This document shows positions 22,476 to 31,781 of a stretch of 53,510 nucleotides of DNA, piece by piece (positions within the stretch are counted from its first letter, which is position 1; each line of letters starts with the position of its first letter). This DNA is from an uncultured Subdoligranulum sp. (GTDB taxonomy: Bacteria; Bacillota_A; Clostridia; Oscillospirales; Ruminococcaceae), in contig NZ_CALADU010000197.1 of the NCBI RefSeq assembly GCF_937890665.1, forward strand, positions 1 through 53,510, read 5' to 3'. The notes beneath the pieces were generated by a model. That model did no database searches and was not told the DNA's origin. It saw only the letters and a list, made by a program, of their open reading frames with translations. A program made the translations under genes and the position numbers.

Positions 22476-23477
22476 CCCGTAGGACTTCTCTCGAATCTTT
22501 TTGCCCAGCTTGGCAGCCACAAGGCAGTACGCGATGTATAAGCAGACATAGTACACATACACGATGTGCAGCAGCATACTGGGATCTTTGTCCCGCACTG
22601 CCATACGGACACCGTCTACCAGCGGCCCCACCACGGTGGCCGCGTAGAGAACGAACCAGTATTTGCGCCGGGCAAAGCGGACGTTGACGGCGTCCGCTGC
22701 CCGGGCCGAGAAACCGCTTTCTTCCTGATGGAAGAGATTGTTCTGCACCCGGAACCGCAACTTGCTCAGATAGGTACAAAATCCCGCTTTCACATGATGG
22801 CGAATATCATCGCCTTGGATACAGCCGCAGCAACCAGTAGAACAAATCACCCGATTGCTCATAGCACAAACAAACTGGATGTCATCCCATTCTTGCGGGA
22901 AAGTCTGTTTGATCCAGCTCAGATCAAACATGGTAGTCCCGCCGTCACCGATAGGTGTCGGCTCCCCCGGCTGAAACCGGAGTACCGGATCAGACTGGGC
23001 GGTTCTTCGGCCAAAGGTATAGCGCACACCGTTGTTCCGCCGGTAGATAAACTGGGTAAACGGATCGCCGCACGCACAGATATACTGGGCTGCCAACCCT
23101 CCATGGGGACCGGGGTGCTGGGTATCGCAGACCACACACTTCACTTCAGGATGCTGGGCAAACAGCCGCAGCCGTTCTTCCACCTGCGTAGGTCGGATCC
23201 ATTCTTCGTCGGTATCCTGCTCGATCACATAGCGGCCTGCCGCCTGTTCCATCCCGATGACCTTGGCCGGTTCGGGCAGCCGGTGGGGGTTTTCCAGTAC
23301 GACAGCACCGTACCGCCGGGCGATCTCCCGGGTAGCATCGGTGCTGCCGCCGTCGATGACCAGAATCTCAATTTGGTCCGCCACGGTCTGCATCCGAATG
23401 CTTTGCAGCACCGTTTCGATGGTGGCGGCGGCATTGTAGGACGGCATAATGATCGAAACCAAAGGTTGCTTGTTCAT
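22470..23477 (-). CDS. GT2 family glycosyltransferase, 335 aa
   Basis: GT-A fold enzyme starting VSIIMPSYNAAATIETVLQSI; the nucleotide-sugar Asp lies in LVIDGGSTDATREIA and the DxD-like metal motif in EQDTDEEW (about residues 87-94). The C-terminal part (about 270-330) has a hydrophobic stretch (LLHIVYVYYVCLYIAYCLV) that could anchor it to the membrane. It is the last gene of the 12-gene polysaccharide operon, so it likely adds one of the outer sugars. Acceptor and donor cannot be told from sequence. Confidence 0.85.
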   Translation of the reverse strand: MNKQPLVSIIMPSYNAAATIETVLQSIRMQTVADQIEILVIDGGSTDATREIARRYGAVVLENPHRLPEPAKVIGMEQAAGRYVIEQDTDEEWIRPTQVEERLRLFAQHPEVKCVVCDTQHPGPHGGLAAQYICACGDPFTQFIYRRNNGVRYTFGRRTAQSDPVLRFQPGEPTPIGDGGTTMFDLSWIKQTFPQEWDDIQFVCAMSNRVICSTGCCGCIQGDDIRHHVKAGFCTYLSKLRFRVQNNLFHQEESGFSARAADAVNVRFARRKYWFVLYAATVVGPLVDGVRMAVRDKDPSMLLHIVYVYYVCLYIAYCLVAAKLGKKIREKSYGK

Positions 23478-24593
23478 TTACTCCTCCACGCAGGCCTGCA
23501 ATTCCTGCGCAATCCGCGCCGCCGGGGACTGGGCCGGCGTGACCGGATCCCGCCGGTAGCGGGCATACGCTTTTACAAAGTCATCTACCGCCTGCAAGTC
23601 CCCACCATAGAGCCGGGCATTTTCTCCCAATCCGTCGGTGCGTTCGGTGCGGTCCCGCATGATCAGGCAAGGCTTGCCCATGTAGGCCAATTCCTCCTGA
23701 TTGCTGCCGCCGTCGGTAATGACAAACTCCGCACCTTGCAGCAGTTTCATAAAGTCAAAGTATTCCACCCGGGGCAGCAGTACAATGCGCGGATTGGCCC
23801 GCAGCGCTTCCAGCAGCCCCATCTGGGTCAAGGTCACCTCGGTGGGTTTGTGCAGGATCATGACGCAGCGCATCGTCTTGGTCTGATCCACAATGCGCTG
23901 GACCATCGCTTCCACCAGTTTTTTGTTGGCCAGATTTTCCTGCCGGTGCATCACAAAGACAAAGTAGGCGGGGCCATCGCACTGGGCCTGCACAGCCGGA
24001 TTCTCGCAGGGCATCCGGCGGGAATAGGCCAGACTGTCGATGATGGTATTATAGACGGTGTCCACCACCCGGCCCTTTACACCGTGCAGATTGGCCACAG
24101 CCTCCTGTCCGGGCGCAAAATGCAGTGTTGCTTTGCGGCTGGTCAGCACACGGTCGATTTCCTCCGGAAAAGGATTGAACCAGTTGTGGCTGCGCAGCCC
24201 CGCTTCCACATGGGCCACCTGCATGCCCAGCTTGCGGCCCAGATAGGCTCCCATCATGGTAGAGACGGTATCCCCATGCACCACCATAACGCTGCCGTGC
24301 AGCGTTTCGGCGCCGAAGGTCCTCACCAACTGGGCACGAGCTTTGCGCCAAGTGGCAGCGTACCATCCCAGCAATCCGGCGGCGGTTTTGCGGATACTTT
24401 TTTCATCGCTGAGTTCTAAGTCTACCTTTCCGCCGTTGAGTGCCCGCAGCACCGCGCTCTTTTTCAGGTCATTCTGCCCTGATGCGATGATCCGATAGGG
24501 CACCTTCCGATCGCCCAGTTCCTGCATAACGGGGAACAGTTTGATCAGCTCCGCCTCGGTGCCGATGAAGAAGAACAGTCCTCTTTGTTGCAT
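23478..24593 (-). CDS. wecB: UDP-N-acetylglucosamine 2-epimerase-like enzyme, 371 aa
   Basis: Non-hydrolysing epimerase of the WecB/MnaA type that converts UDP-GlcNAc to UDP-ManNAc. Features are the Rossmann start FFFIGTEAELIKLFPVMQEL, HGDTVSTMMGA, HVEAGLRS, EEIDRVLTSR and FVITDGGSNQEELAYMGKP. The last differs slightly from the usual DSGGIQEEA. A variant family member using another UDP-sugar is therefore possible. Start ATG 24593 has GGGGAG upstream; the longer frame is not supported. It supplies a sugar for the surrounding polysaccharide genes. No ManNAc dehydrogenase gene is nearby. Confidence 0.85.
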   Translation of the reverse strand: MQQRGLFFFIGTEAELIKLFPVMQELGDRKVPYRIIASGQNDLKKSAVLRALNGGKVDLELSDEKSIRKTAAGLLGWYAATWRKARAQLVRTFGAETLHGSVMVVHGDTVSTMMGAYLGRKLGMQVAHVEAGLRSHNWFNPFPEEIDRVLTSRKATLHFAPGQEAVANLHGVKGRVVDTVYNTIIDSLAYSRRMPCENPAVQAQCDGPAYFVFVMHRQENLANKKLVEAMVQRIVDQTKTMRCVMILHKPTEVTLTQMGLLEALRANPRIVLLPRVEYFDFMKLLQGAEFVITDGGSNQEELAYMGKPCLIMRDRTERTDGLGENARLYGGDLQAVDDFVKAYARYRRDPVTPAQSPAARIAQELQACVEE

Positions 24594-24627
24594 GGTGACT
24601 CCCCTTTTGGCGGCATCCGCCGCCGAT

Positions 24628-26289
24628 TCAGTCGCTGAGTTTGATGATGAGTACATCGTCCTGCAGGTAAATGCAGTTCTGGGACGGGAATGCTTCCAGC
24701 CCATTGATAATTTCCTCGCTCTCATCGGCCCAAGAAACACCGGCCTCAGCCAGCAGTTCCGGGGCGGTATCGGCATAGGCCGGATCGGTGGGATTGAGGA
24801 ACTGCATCTGAATGCCTAGCTGCTGCTCAATGTAGGTGGACAGCACCAGATTGTAGGTCAGCGAGGTATCCCAACTGTACCGTCCGATGCCAGTGACCGA
24901 ATCGGTCATGGCAAAGCCGTAGCGGTAGGGCGCGTAGTTGTTTTTGATATCCCCCACAAACAGCACCCGAGTCTGGCCCGCCACATAATCGGGAGTCGCC
25001 TCAATGCGGTCCACAATCCGGTTGGTCAGCGCCAAACCGGACTCATAGAGGGCATATGCCTTCATATAGGACACATTGGCCAGATAGATACCGTTGACGA
25101 TGGTGACCACCGACACCGCAGCCACCACCACGGCATATCCCACAAACACCTTAGCTCGGGCAGCGCCGGCCTGTACCCACGCCACCAGATCGGGCTGGGT
25201 GCAGAAGCGTTGAGCCAGCAGTACAAAGAGCAGCCAAGGTACCACAAAGGCGATCTGCATCAGGGTATGTGCCTGATAGAACATACCGATCAGGTTCATG
25301 GCCAGCGGCAGGCAGAGGATATCCACCACCAAGACCAACAACCGCAAGGGCTGCTGCCAGATGCGGTTTTTGATGAACAACAGCACCAGCAGCACCAGAC
25401 TGCATACCGCCGCCACGGAAAAGACACCATAGACCAGCGGGTTTTCCTGAAAATAGCTCAGGTCATTAAACGGAGAGAAATACTCCACCACCACGTCAAC
25501 CGCATGGAGCAAATTCTCCAGATATTGAGTGCCTGTGCCATGGATGGCATCATCCACCCGCCCCTGTGCAGTGGTGCCGAAGATTCGGATAATGACCGAA
25601 ACGATCCCCGACGTTGCCACCATCGCCGCGCCAAAGGTGAGCAGGAAGCGCAGATGGTCCCAGAAGACGCGCACAGGGTTTTCCCGCTGGGTGGTCAGTA
25701 TCTTCACGATGTGCAGCATCAGGAAGAGGGTTACCGACAGATTGACATAAGCACCGTAGGTTCCCGCCGAGACCAGAAGGCAGCCGAAAGCCCAGAACCA
25801 ACCGTGCTTCCACTTTTCAAAAGCATACAAGGCCAAGCAGGCAAACAGCAGCGCTCCCGCATACTGGTGGGCACTGCTCAGGTACATATTGGACGAGATG
25901 GCAGTGGGACTGGTAACCAGAATCCCGCTGACCAATACAATCAAGGCCGGGTAGGTGATTTCCAGCGTTTCACAGATCAGCCATACGCTAAGGCTGTAGA
26001 AAAAGAGGGTAAAAATTCCTTCCAACCAGGGAATCTGCACACAGGCCACCATGGTCTGCCACAAAGGGGTCAACCAGCGTGTACCGGTGGCCGCATCCCC
26101 CAAACTGATGCGATACCAGTACATACTGGCATCGTCGTGATTGAAGAAGACGTTGGTGTAGCAGAAGAAGTGGGCCACCACCCCGATGACAAAGGTGGAA
26201 ACCAGCGCCACCCGCAGGTTGTAGGGGATGCGCTTCCACGAAAACGAAGGGTTGAGGATTTTCTGCCCCGAAAGGGAAAAGGCTGCCAT
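24628..26289 (-). CDS. GtrII-like membrane glucosyltransferase, 553 aa
   Basis: Multi-pass membrane protein with about ten or eleven hydrophobic segments. The first extracytoplasmic loop carries NHDDASMYWYRISLGDAATG, where the Asp pair is the mark of GT-C fold enzymes of the GtrII (glucosyl transferase II) family; these take sugar from a polyprenyl-phosphate carrier and decorate O-antigen or other glycans outside the membrane. The C-terminal part from about 415 is soluble. It is preceded by two related membrane proteins in the operon. The partner GtrA/GtrB is not next to it, although the DPM-like GT2 at 40.9-41.7 kb could play the GtrB role. Confidence 0.8.
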   Translation of the reverse strand: MAAFSLSGQKILNPSFSWKRIPYNLRVALVSTFVIGVVAHFFCYTNVFFNHDDASMYWYRISLGDAATGTRWLTPLWQTMVACVQIPWLEGIFTLFFYSLSVWLICETLEITYPALIVLVSGILVTSPTAISSNMYLSSAHQYAGALLFACLALYAFEKWKHGWFWAFGCLLVSAGTYGAYVNLSVTLFLMLHIVKILTTQRENPVRVFWDHLRFLLTFGAAMVATSGIVSVIIRIFGTTAQGRVDDAIHGTGTQYLENLLHAVDVVVEYFSPFNDLSYFQENPLVYGVFSVAAVCSLVLLVLLFIKNRIWQQPLRLLVLVVDILCLPLAMNLIGMFYQAHTLMQIAFVVPWLLFVLLAQRFCTQPDLVAWVQAGAARAKVFVGYAVVVAAVSVVTIVNGIYLANVSYMKAYALYESGLALTNRIVDRIEATPDYVAGQTRVLFVGDIKNNYAPYRYGFAMTDSVTGIGRYSWDTSLTYNLVLSTYIEQQLGIQMQFLNPTDPAYADTAPELLAEAGVSWADESEEIINGLEAFPSQNCIYLQDDVLIIKLSD

Positions 26290-26360
26290 AGAGAATCCTT
26301 TCTCGGCGCTTTAAACGCGCCTGCGATGGTATAGAGAGTTTATCCGCCACGCGGATCCGG

Positions 26361-27413
26361 TCAGAACAACGTGATCAGCGCACAGAAGGCTGTGGGCAAT
26401 CCACAGACCAGATACCGCAGCACATCAGGCCAGCGCTTATTGCGCAGCAGGCAGAATCCGCCCCAGAGGGCCAGTTCCAGCGGCACCACAAAGAAGAGGG
26501 ACGCCGATACAAAGCAGCAAGACCAACAAACGAACAACAGCGCACGCCACAAGGTGCGCCGCTGGGCCGGGTTGGCGGCCTCCTCCAGACGGATCAACAA
26601 CCAGAGAATCAGCGGTGTCATAATGGAGGCCGTCAAAGCTTTTCCGGTCCAGCAGTTGACCACCAGCCACCATTCGCCGCTGGTGCCGTTCATGCTTTCG
26701 GCGGCCATCAGCACAAAAATCGTGTAGTACAGGGTGCCCAACAGCGCCTTTTTGCGGCTATTCGGGAAGAAGAGCCGCAGCAGTTGGTAGGCGATCCAGT
26801 AAGCAAACGGGATCTCCAGCAGCGGCAAAATGGTCCGGAACAGAATCGCCGGATGCACTCCGGTAAGGATCGCCAGCATGGAGCTGAAGACCGGCCAACT
26901 GGCGATCACGTATTTGTCGTTGTAGAAGGGCCGCTGCAGCGCACCGGTACTGGGGGCGTAGCGGTTGACCGTATCGGTGTACCAGGAGGTAACAGCGGTA
27001 CCACAGTAGGTCTCGTCGTCCCAGTTGCCGTAATAGGTGTTCAGCACGGTGTTCAGCGTTTGCAGCACCACCATCGCGATGACTGCCGCCAGCAGCAGTT
27101 TTTCCACCCGGTCCCAGCGCACCGCGGCAGTCACCGGACGGGGTATGGCGCGGCGCTTGGCCCGCAGATACCCCCACATCGCCAACGCGATGCAAGCCAC
27201 AGACCACAGGCCCGTCATAAACCGCAGGCTGCCCATCGTGAGATGGAAAATTATCGCCAGCACTTCAAAGAGACAAAATTCCGCGAAGAGGCCGCCCAAC
27301 AGGGCCAGCTTTGTCTCCTGCCCGCCGACAAGGAGCTTGCCCAACCCCAACGGCAGCACGGCAAAGACAAGAACCAGCACAAGGACGGTCAAAAGCGCTT
27401 GCAAGACGATCAT
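26361..27413 (-). CDS. Membrane protein, DUF6077-like, 350 aa
   Basis: About nine hydrophobic segments and an extracytoplasmic loop NTYYGNWDDETYCGTAVTSW with an Asp pair that is reminiscent of GT-C glycosyltransferases. The signature NRYAPSTG and the position in a surface-polysaccharide operon match DUF6077-type proteins. It ends abruptly in a hydrophobic stretch (CGLPTAFCALITLF), without a soluble C-terminal domain. The upstream 276-aa membrane protein may supply the missing part. Function unknown; glycosyltransferase or polymerase role is inference. Start overlaps the upstream stop by four bases. Confidence 0.65.
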   Translation of the reverse strand: MIVLQALLTVLVLVLVFAVLPLGLGKLLVGGQETKLALLGGLFAEFCLFEVLAIIFHLTMGSLRFMTGLWSVACIALAMWGYLRAKRRAIPRPVTAAVRWDRVEKLLLAAVIAMVVLQTLNTVLNTYYGNWDDETYCGTAVTSWYTDTVNRYAPSTGALQRPFYNDKYVIASWPVFSSMLAILTGVHPAILFRTILPLLEIPFAYWIAYQLLRLFFPNSRKKALLGTLYYTIFVLMAAESMNGTSGEWWLVVNCWTGKALTASIMTPLILWLLIRLEEAANPAQRRTLWRALLFVCWSCCFVSASLFFVVPLELALWGGFCLLRNKRWPDVLRYLVCGLPTAFCALITLF

Positions 27414-28240
27414 TGGTACGCTCCTTCCGCCAGACGATAGAGGACGTACTCCTTATCGTACGAGTTGGTGTCTTTCACCGGATCCACATCGATGCGATAG
27501 ATCTCCTCAAAACCGTGGGCGGTCACACTGCCGGTGTAGTCGCCATCGACGGCCAGCACCAGATAGTGGTATCCGCCTTCCGCCGCCCAGTAAGCCAACT
27601 GATCCAGATCCACAGCATCTTCGGCCTTTTCCACGGTGTCATAGATCTGTTGAGCGGGCTCAAAATCACCGTTGACCTTGGTCCACGCATAGGGCATCTC
27701 GATTTCGGGGCGGTATTGCCGCACCCAGAGGTTCAGCGGAGTGGGGAAAAATGCCTTTTTCTCCACCCCGGCGTCGTCCTCCACAATGGCGTCGGACAGT
27801 TCGATGACCACATCGGGGATCTTATACCAGTTGGTGGTGTGGTTTTGCCAGGTATTGCGCAGGCTTTGGAACTGGTTAACGGTAGCCAGCACCCCCAAGG
27901 GCAGCACGATGGCTGCCGCAATTTTCAAAGCCCGCGGGCGGAACCAATCCACAAGGAGCACACTGGCTGCGGCCATGAGCAGACTGACAGGAACCAGCCA
28001 GAAGAACCGCAGCGACCGGGTCTCCTCATACTTGGTCACCAGAAAGTGGGCCACCACCGGGTTGAGCAGCAGCACCAACAGCACGGCGGACGGCAGTACA
28101 ATGTAGCGGCGCAGCCGCACCGACACCGCATCCCGGCGTTTCCACGCCAGCAGCAGTACCAGACAGCAGCACAGCACAAAATAGATCACCCGCGGCCGAT
28201 CCACCCAGAAATAGGCCAGCAAGCTTCGCATTGAAACCAT
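27410..28240 (-). CDS. Membrane protein of unknown function, 276 aa
   Basis: Four hydrophobic segments at about 16-32, 46-66, 82-96 and 106-122, then a soluble, likely external domain of about 150 residues (Asp, Tyr and Trp rich). The soluble part resembles the C-terminal ends of larger GT-C-like proteins. It overlaps the DUF6077-like gene by four bases, so the two are made together and may form one complex. I do not recognise a family. MVSMRSLL offers two ATG starts; the second ATG is nine bases in. Confidence 0.55.
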   Translation of the reverse strand: MVSMRSLLAYFWVDRPRVIYFVLCCCLVLLLAWKRRDAVSVRLRRYIVLPSAVLLVLLLNPVVAHFLVTKYEETRSLRFFWLVPVSLLMAAASVLLVDWFRPRALKIAAAIVLPLGVLATVNQFQSLRNTWQNHTTNWYKIPDVVIELSDAIVEDDAGVEKKAFFPTPLNLWVRQYRPEIEMPYAWTKVNGDFEPAQQIYDTVEKAEDAVDLDQLAYWAAEGGYHYLVLAVDGDYTGSVTAHGFEEIYRIDVDPVKDTNSYDKEYVLYRLAEGAYQ

Positions 28241-28264
28241 AGAGAACCAACTTTCCTTGCAAAA

Positions 28265-29497
28265 TCAATCGCGGCGGAACAGGTCCCGCGTGTAGACCTT
28301 GGCCTGCACGTCGTCCAGACAACTGTCATACCGATTGGCAATGATAGCCTGACTGCGGCGTTTGAACTCCGCCAAGTCGTTGACCACCCGGCTGCCGAAG
28401 AAGGTGGTACCGTCCTCCAGCGTAGGCTCGTAGATGATGACCTCGGCGCCCTTGGCCTTAACCCGCTTCATGACCCCCTGAATGGAGGACTGGCGGAAGT
28501 TGTCGGAGTGGGATTTCATGGTCAGGCGGTAGACGCCCACCACCACCGCGTGTTCCCGGGCGGGATCGTAATCGCTGTTGGCCTCGTAGGCGCCGGCCAG
28601 TTCCAGCACCCGGTCGGCGATGAAGTCCTTGCGGGTGCGGTTAGATTCCACGATGGCCTCGATGAGATTTTCCGGCACATCGGCGTAGTTGGCCAGCAGT
28701 TGTTTGGTGTCTTTGGGCAGGCAGTAGCCGCCGTAGCCAAAGCTGGGGTTGTTGTAGTGGTCGCCGATGCGGGGATCCAGACAGACACCCTGAATGATGT
28801 CCTTGGTGCTCAGGCCCTTGGTCTCGGCGTAGGTGTCCAGCTCGTTGAAATAGCTGACCCGCAGTGCCAGATAGGTGTTGGCGAAGAGCTTGACAGCCTC
28901 GGCCTCGGTAAAGCCCATGAAGAGGGTGGGAATGTTCTCCTTGATGGCCCCCTCCTGCAGCAGACCGGCAAAGGTGTGAGCCTTTTCCACCAGAGCGGGG
29001 TCCTGCAGGTCGGTGCCCACAATGATCCGGCTGGGATAGAGGTTGTCGTAGAGGGCCTTGCTCTCCCGCAGAAATTCCGGGCTGAACAGGATGTTCTTGC
29101 TGCCGGTCTTTTCGCGGATCTCGGCGGTATAGCCCACCGGGATGGTGGACTTGATGACCATGGTGGCTTGGGGGTTGACCTTCAGCACCAGATCGATGAC
29201 CGCCTCCACGGCGGAGGTATCGAAGAAGTTCTTCTTGCTGTCATAGTTGGTGGGCGCGGCGATAACCACGAACTCCGCTTCCCGGTAGGCAGCTTCTCCA
29301 TCCAACGTCGCGGTAAGATCCAGCGGCTTTTCCGCCAGATATTTTTCAATGTATTCGTCTTGGATCGGGGACTCCCGGCGGTTGATTTTTTCCACCTTTT
29401 CGGGCAGAATGTCCACCGCCGTCACGTGGTGGTGCTGTGCCAGCAGGGTGGCGATGGACAAACCCACATAGCCGGTTCCGGCAACGGCGATCTTCAT
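28265..29497 (-). CDS. ugd: UDP-glucose 6-dehydrogenase, 410 aa
   Basis: Oxidises UDP-glucose to UDP-glucuronate with two NAD+. The N-terminal Rossmann motif is GTGYVGLS (7-14), the catalytic Cys is C259 in [13 protein letters not shown], and the family helix [20 protein letters not shown] is present. Length is normal for the short bacterial form. ATG 29497 overlaps the stop of the epimerase gene by four bases (ATGA). The product feeds the UDP-glucuronate 4-epimerase next to it. Confidence 0.95.
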   Translation of the reverse strand: MKIAVAGTGYVGLSIATLLAQHHHVTAVDILPEKVEKINRRESPIQDEYIEKYLAEKPLDLTATLDGEAAYREAEFVVIAAPTNYDSKKNFFDTSAVEAVIDLVLKVNPQATMVIKSTIPVGYTAEIREKTGSKNILFSPEFLRESKALYDNLYPSRIIVGTDLQDPALVEKAHTFAGLLQEGAIKENIPTLFMGFTEAEAVKLFANTYLALRVSYFNELDTYAETKGLSTKDIIQGVCLDPRIGDHYNNPSFGYGGYCLPKDTKQLLANYADVPENLIEAIVESNRTRKDFIADRVLELAGAYEANSDYDPAREHAVVVGVYRLTMKSHSDNFRQSSIQGVMKRVKAKGAEVIIYEPTLEDGTTFFGSRVVNDLAEFKRRSQAIIANRYDSCLDDVQAKVYTRDLFRRD

Positions 29498-30534
29498 TGT
29501 GTATCCTCCTCCATATAAAACGCTTTGTACCACTCGGCGAACCGGCGCAGCCCGGTGCGCAGCGGCGTACTGGGCTTAAAGCCGAAATCCCGCTCCAGCG
29601 GGGCGGTGTCGGCGTAGGTCACCGGCACATCGCCGGGCTGCATAGGCACCAGTTCCTTGTGGGCCTCAAAGTCATAGTCGGGGGGCAATACCCCGGCGCG
29701 GACCAGTTCTTCCTGCAAAATGGTAACGAAATCCAGCAGGTTTTCGGGCTGGTTGTTGCCGATGTTGTACAGCTTGTAGGGCGGCACCGGCAGGCCGTCG
29801 GCGCCGGTACGCTTCTCAGGCGGGCGGGCCATGACCCGGACCACGCCCTCCACGATGTCGTCGATGTAGGTGAAGTCCCGCTGGCAATGGCCATAGTTGA
29901 AGATCTGGATGGTCTTGCCGGCGCGGAGCTTGTCGGTAAAGCCGAAGTAGGCCATATCCGGGCGGCCCGCCGGGCCGTACACCGTAAAGAACCGCAGCCC
30001 CGTGCAGGGGATGTTGTACAGCTTGGCGTAGGCGTGGGCCATCAGCTCATCGGACTTTTTGGTGGCGGCATACAGGCTCACCGGGTTGTCCACCTTGTCG
30101 TCGGTGGAGTAGGGCACTTTGGTGTTGGCGCCATATACGCTGGAAGAACTGGCATAGACCAGATGCTCCACCGGATAGTGGCGGCAGGCTTCCAGAATGT
30201 TGTAAAAGCCGATGAGGTTGGCCTCCACGTAGGAGTCGGGGTTGATGATGGAATACCGCACCCCGGCTTGGGCGGCCAAGTTGACCACCACCTGCGGGCG
30301 GTACTGGGCAAACAGCCCTTCCACCAGCGCTTTATCGGCCAGATTCCCCTTCACAAAGACGAAGTTGGGGAACTGGGCCAGCTCGGCCAGCCGAGCTTCC
30401 TTGATGCGCACATCGTAGTAGTCGTTGACCAGATCCAGCCCCACGACCCGCACCTGCGGGTCATCCTGCAGCAGCCGCTTGGCCAGATTGGCGCCGATGA
30501 ATCCCGCCGCGCCGGTAATCAAGATTTCTTTCAT
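29494..30534 (-). CDS. UDP-glucuronate 4-epimerase-like SDR enzyme, 346 aa
   Basis: Extended short-chain dehydrogenase with the NAD motif GAAGFIG (8-14), catalytic SSSSVYG and YAATKK (Y155, K159). The blocks [13 protein letters not shown] and [13 protein letters not shown] are characteristic of UDP-glucuronate 4-epimerases (CapI/LpsL), which make UDP-galacturonate. Adjacent ugd makes the substrate. Together they show that the glycan probably contains galacturonic or glucuronic acid. ATG 30534 follows a weak AAAGGAA; longer frames are not supported. Confidence 0.9.
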   Translation of the reverse strand: MKEILITGAAGFIGANLAKRLLQDDPQVRVVGLDLVNDYYDVRIKEARLAELAQFPNFVFVKGNLADKALVEGLFAQYRPQVVVNLAAQAGVRYSIINPDSYVEANLIGFYNILEACRHYPVEHLVYASSSSVYGANTKVPYSTDDKVDNPVSLYAATKKSDELMAHAYAKLYNIPCTGLRFFTVYGPAGRPDMAYFGFTDKLRAGKTIQIFNYGHCQRDFTYIDDIVEGVVRVMARPPEKRTGADGLPVPPYKLYNIGNNQPENLLDFVTILQEELVRAGVLPPDYDFEAHKELVPMQPGDVPVTYADTAPLERDFGFKPSTPLRTGLRRFAEWYKAFYMEEDTQ

Positions 30535-30571
30535 AACAGATCGTTCCTTTTCTGTAAAGCAGTCGGGGCGT

Positions 30572-31759
30572 TCAGGCCTCATCTCGGGTTGCTGGCGGAT
30601 ACCAGTCATCTGCCAGACAAGGCGCCGGACTGCAAGGGCCGTCGGGATACACGGGCGGCGGATCCCCCGCCAGCAGTGCCTTCGCCAGCGCCACAAAGCG
30701 CCGGGCCGCCAATTCGGCGTTCCACGTATCGGTGATGGTGTGGTAAGCCGCCGCCCCCATCCGGGCAGTCATGGCCGGATCCTCCAACAGCGTTTTCACC
30801 GCGCCATACAAAGCGTCGGTGTTTTTGCTCTGGTACAGCAGCCCGTTGACACCATCTTGAATCAAATAAGGGGTGGCTCCCGCGCCGTGGCTGGCCGCCA
30901 CGGCGCAGCCACTGTTCATTGCTTCGTTCAGGACCGCGCCCCATCCCTCCTGTTTGTCAGAGGTAAACAAAAAGATCGCAGCCTTTTCCATGCGGGCGCG
31001 CACCTCAGCAGCGGGCAATGCTCCCAGCAGCCGGACACAGTCCTGCAGACCTGCCTCTGTCACCTGCCGGTGCAGGGCGTCCTCCTCGGGGCCGTTGCCC
31101 ACCACGTCCAGCCGAAAGGGAATCCCTGCCTCGCGGAGGCGGCGGGCCACTTCCACCGCCTGATCAGGGTGTTTCCAGTCCAGCAGGCGGCCCGCCCACA
31201 GCAGGGTGGCCGGTTCCTTGGCCGCCAACAGGGCCTCGGTGCTGGGCCAGTGTACCGCTTGGGGAAAATACCCCCAGCGGAAGACTTTGCCGGTATAGTC
31301 GGCATAGTGGGCAATGTCAGCGGCGGTGTAGGCGCTGCTGCACAAAAAGTAGAGCGGCTTGCCTTGAAACCGTACAAAATGTTTCCAAGCCCGGTACCGG
31401 TCTTTCAGGTACCGCTTCAGGCCGCCGTCCTCCCGCTTGAAGAACCGTTCGCTGTACTGGAAGGTCAGCTTGCCCTGACGCAGCCGCCGGGCCAGAATGG
31501 CGGTGGGCGCAGAGCCCACGATCACCACATCGCTTTCCTCCAGACAGGTTTCTGCCCGGCGGGCGGTATCCGGCCCATCGTAAGGGCAAAGGACAAAGGG
31601 ATACCGATGATCCAGATCCTCATACCCCAAAGCCAGCCGACTGGCGGGGATGCCTTCCCGGCTGATGAAGGTGTAGTCCACGCCGGGGGTGCCCGCCAAT
31701 TCTTGGGAAAAAGGCAGTTGGTGATGGTTCATGAAGTTGGAAACAAAGGTAACTTTCAC
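30572..31759 (-). CDS. GT4 glycosyltransferase, 395 aa
   Basis: GT-B enzyme: VTFVSNFMNHHQLPFSQEL is the N-terminal acceptor domain; the C-terminal donor domain has LLWAGRLLDWKHPDQAVEVA and the retaining-GT4 core SDKQEGWGAVLNEAMNSGCAVAA with the catalytic Glu pair. It ends with an unusual Pro-rich tail (about 20 residues). Translation starts at GTG 31759, seven bases after GAGG, instead of ATG. Likely transfers a sugar onto the lipid-linked repeat unit; the sugar is not known. Confidence 0.85.
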   Translation of the reverse strand: MKVTFVSNFMNHHQLPFSQELAGTPGVDYTFISREGIPASRLALGYEDLDHRYPFVLCPYDGPDTARRAETCLEESDVVIVGSAPTAILARRLRQGKLTFQYSERFFKREDGGLKRYLKDRYRAWKHFVRFQGKPLYFLCSSAYTAADIAHYADYTGKVFRWGYFPQAVHWPSTEALLAAKEPATLLWAGRLLDWKHPDQAVEVARRLREAGIPFRLDVVGNGPEEDALHRQVTEAGLQDCVRLLGALPAAEVRARMEKAAIFLFTSDKQEGWGAVLNEAMNSGCAVAASHGAGATPYLIQDGVNGLLYQSKNTDALYGAVKTLLEDPAMTARMGAAAYHTITDTWNAELAARRFVALAKALLAGDPPPVYPDGPCSPAPCLADDWYPPATRDEA

Positions 31760-31781
31760 GATATTGCCTCTTGCGTCGGGG

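Noticed and set aside
22566..24419. A 617-codon plus-strand frame opposite GT2 and the epimerase
   Set aside because: Antisense to two genes with recognisable catalytic motifs.
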